Source: Desulfovibrionaceae bacterium UBA930 (lineage in GTDB: Bacteria; Desulfobacterota; Desulfovibrionia; Desulfovibrionales; Desulfovibrionaceae). From it: DNA of 6,201 bases. The DNA lies in the NCBI GenBank assembly GCA_002293605.1, contig DBDO01000072.1, positions 245 to 6,445 of the forward strand, written 5' to 3'. This document shows, piece after piece, positions 4,159 through 6,201 of the stretch. Numbering within the stretch: position 1 is the stretch's first letter; every line of letters starts with the position of its first letter. Both the position numbers and the translations under genes were made by a program. The notes beneath the pieces are model-generated. The model was not told the DNA's origin, made no database searches, and saw only the letters and a list, made by a program, of their open reading frames with translations.

Positions 4159-6201
4159 AAAACACTCGTTCTGCCCTTGCTGCTCCTGCCTTTTTTGTTC
4201 ACCGCCTGCACCTCGATGGAGGAAAAACGCGACAGCCGCATGCAGAGCGCCCTGGCTGCGGAAAAGGCCGGGGACTGCGCCGCCGCCCGCAAGGAGGCGC
4301 TTGAGGCAACGGAACTCGACCCGCTCTTTGCAGACGCCCACCTTGTGCTGGCGCGTTGCGCCGTCAAAGAAGACAGAATTCAGGACGCTGCCGCGAGCTT
4401 TGCCAAGGTTCTGGAATTAAAGCCGGATTCCGTGGAGGCCCTGACCGGCGCAAGCCGCGCGGCCCTTCTGGCGGAAGATGCTGACAAGGCTTCGGCATAT
4501 GCGGAAAAAGCGCTCACAATCGGGGGGGAAACGCAGGAACTGAACCTACTGCGCGCGGCTGTGTTCATACAGCGCCGCGACTTTGCCGCAGCCCTGCCCC
4601 TGTTTGAAAAAGCTGTGGAAAAGGCCCCGAACAACGAAGAAGCCGTCACCGGCCTTACTTCGGCCTACATCAATACGGGCGAGCGGCAAAAGGCCCTTGA
4701 CCTGCTCAAAAACTCGCTGGAGAAAATGCCGCAGTCCCCGGCCCTGCTGGCCCTTTTGCTCACCCTTTCCTTGCAGGATAACGACCTGGAAGCGGCCAAG
4801 GGCTACGTGCAGCGCCTTTTGCCCCTGCGCCCCGAAGACCCGGCCCTGATTCTGCAACTTTCCGGCATACATTTTCTGGAAGGCAGGCAGGAGGAAAGCC
4901 GGGCCGTGCTGACGGGCTTTTTGAAAAAAATTCCGGCAAGCGAGCAGGTGCGCATCCGTCTTGCTGAAATGGACGCGGAACAGGGCGAATTTGACCGCGC
5001 CCTGACTACGCTTGGCGAGGCCCCGGCCCAAAGCGGCCTGATCCGCCTGACCAGGGCCAGCGTACTCGGCAGATCGGGCCGCACAAGCGAGGCTGAAAGC
5101 CTGCTCAGAGAATTGCTTGCCGACCCTTCCGCCACTGCCGAAGCCGTTGAGGCCCGTCTCGGTCTTGTGGAAATTGCCCTGGAAAGCGGCCGCGTTGAAG
5201 AGGCCGAAAAAGAACTCAGCCTGCTGCTGGAAAAAGATCCGCAAAACGATGACGCCCTCTTTCTGCGGGGCCGCATCTACTTCAGCATGGGCCGCTTTGC
5301 CGATGCCGTCTCCGACTTCACCAAGGTCACCGAGCTTGATGAAAACGATCTGGATGCGGCCCTGGCCCTGGCCGATGCCTACAACGCCTCGCGCAATCCC
5401 GAACGGGCCGAGGCCATCATCTCCGATGTGATTAAGCGCGCTCCCAAGTTCGCCCTGGCCTATACCACCCTGGCCAACCTGTACATGATGGGGCAAAAGC
5501 CGGACGCCGCGCTCATGACCCTGGACATCGGCAAAAAGGAACTCCCCCAAGACCCCACCCTGCCCGTGCTGCAAGCGGATATTCTGGCTTCCCAGAAGCG
5601 CTACGCCGAGGCCCGCAGCATTCTGGAAGGGCTTGCCAGGCAGGAGGCCTATCGCGAAGGCGCGCGCATGCGTCTGGCCGCCATCAGCGGCGCTGCCGGG
5701 GAGCACTCCAGGGCAGGGGACGCCTATGCGCTCATTTTAAAGGATAACCCGGACAATCTTGCCGCTGCCGAAGGCCGCATGCGCGCCCTGATCGCCGCGA
5801 AAAAGGAAAAAGAGGCCCTGGCCTTTGCCGAAAAACGCCAGAAAGAACGCCCGACCGACCCCAGGGCCGCCTATATGACCGGCGAAGCGGCCCTGGCCAA
5901 CAAAGATAATGCCAAGGCCGAGACCGCCTTTTTGCGCGCCCTGGAACTCGCCCCCGGTTGGGATCAGCCCCTGACCGTTCTGGCCCAGTACTATACCGCC
6001 ACCCAGCGTATAGAAAAAGCCATGGAACTGGCCCGAAACTCCATGAGCAAAGCGCCCGAAGTGCCGGGACCGGCCATTGTGCTGGCCATGCTGCAAGAGG
6101 AAAAGGGCGATCTTGACGGGGCCGAGGCCACCTACCGCGCCATTTTGGTCAATGACCCGGAAGTGTACCTTGCGGCCAACAACCTGGCCTTTCTGCTCTC
6201 C
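4156..6201 (+). CDS. TPR-repeat lipoprotein, C-terminus beyond the window
   Basis: The frame is open for 682 codons with no stop before the window ends. Residues 1-18 form a lipoprotein signal peptide: a short basic start (MK), a Leu/Pro/Phe hydrophobic core, and lipobox FTAC with C18 as the lipidation site. Thr at +2 argues for the outer membrane, not inner-membrane retention. The rest is almost entirely TPR-type helical pairs with 34-residue spacing, roughly 18-19 by eye. Clear examples are residues 59-92, 366-399 (LFLRGRIYFSMGRFADAVSDF) and 568-601. TPR arrays are protein-binding scaffolds, so a periplasmic assembly or docking role is likely. The visible end (LAANNLAFLLS) resembles motifs near the end of long TPR lipoproteins such as the PEP-CTERM-associated PrsT family, but no such neighbour is visible. 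Besides C18 there are only C41 and C68. The partner and pathway are not evident. Confidence 0.9.
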   Translation, partial: MKTLVLPLLLLPFLFTACTSMEEKRDSRMQSALAAEKAGDCAAARKEALEATELDPLFADAHLVLARCAVKEDRIQDAAASFAKVLELKPDSVEALTGASRAALLAEDADKASAYAEKALTIGGETQELNLLRAAVFIQRRDFAAALPLFEKAVEKAPNNEEAVTGLTSAYINTGERQKALDLLKNSLEKMPQSPALLALLLTLSLQDNDLEAAKGYVQRLLPLRPEDPALILQLSGIHFLEGRQEESRAVLTGFLKKIPASEQVRIRLAEMDAEQGEFDRALTTLGEAPAQSGLIRLTRASVLGRSGRTSEAESLLRELLADPSATAEAVEARLGLVEIALESGRVEEAEKELSLLLEKDPQNDDALFLRGRIYFSMGRFADAVSDFTKVTELDENDLDAALALADAYNASRNPERAEAIISDVIKRAPKFALAYTTLANLYMMGQKPDAALMTLDIGKKELPQDPTLPVLQADILASQKRYAEARSILEGLARQEAYREGARMRLAAISGAAGEHSRAGDAYALILKDNPDNLAAAEGRMRALIAAKKEKEALAFAEKRQKERPTDPRAAYMTGEAALANKDNAKAETAFLRALELAPGWDQPLTVLAQYYTATQRIEKAMELARNSMSKAPEVPGPAIVLAMLQEEKGDLDGAEATYRAILVNDPEVYLAANNLAFLLS

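Noticed and set aside
3944..4165. 73-codon minus-strand open frame in the gap after the toxin
   Set aside because: It runs through the hairpin cluster and terminator; its composition (Pro, Arg, Gly from GC stems) is what repeats produce, and there is no good ribosome binding site evidence.
4546..5706. 386-codon open frame on the minus strand opposite the TPR gene
   Set aside because: It mirrors the strong third-position GC bias of the + strand lipoprotein gene, which has a signal peptide, ribosome binding site and TPR periodicity. The reverse product shows no recognisable domain.

Overview
The window reads as the downstream end of a flagellar rod/hook gene cluster, followed by a small toxin-antitoxin cassette and the start of a large secreted TPR lipoprotein. 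It is GC-rich and strongly biased to G/C at third codon positions over the flagellar and TPR genes. GC content is visibly lower over the cassette: two 60-base samples in and near the toxin give about 38-48 %, against about 68 % in a sample of flgE. The FlgE/FlgD style, the GC-rich double-hairpin intergenic repeat and the codon use fit a Desulfovibrio-like member of the Desulfovibrionaceae. That assignment is by recollection of such genomes, not by a search.

Layout, all genes on the + strand: (1) 1-24, possibly the last codons of an upstream gene; (2) flgD, hook-cap/scaffold protein, 49-918; (3) flgE, an unusually long hook protein of 698 residues, 997-3093, ending at an intrinsic terminator (3155-3190); (4) a promoter with an overlapping palindrome (3226-3258), then an 80-residue putative antitoxin (3283-3525) overlapping by 11 bases a VapC-like PIN-domain toxin (3515-3913), ending at a second intrinsic terminator (about 3974-4015); (5) a hairpin-dense gap (3954-4136) containing a REP-like cluster; (6) a GTG-started TPR lipoprotein at 4156 that is still open at the window end (682 codons seen).

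How the parts work together: FlgD caps the growing hook and lets FlgE subunits polymerise, so flgD-flgE is a normal hook operon, with hairpins but no obvious terminator between the two genes. The PIN toxin and its partner form a self-contained, probably autoregulated unit with its own promoter and terminator; its lower GC suggests it was inserted between flgE and the TPR gene. The TPR lipoprotein looks like a separate transcription unit, probably an outer-membrane-anchored periplasmic scaffold.

I see no convincing new multi-gene system. The items most worth a second look are the putative antitoxin, which has no family I can name but a recognisable VapC-partner-like tail; the palindrome lying exactly between the -35 and -10 of the cassette promoter; the lone cysteine and large inserted domain of FlgE; and the run of six consecutive inverted repeats between the cassette and the lipoprotein gene.
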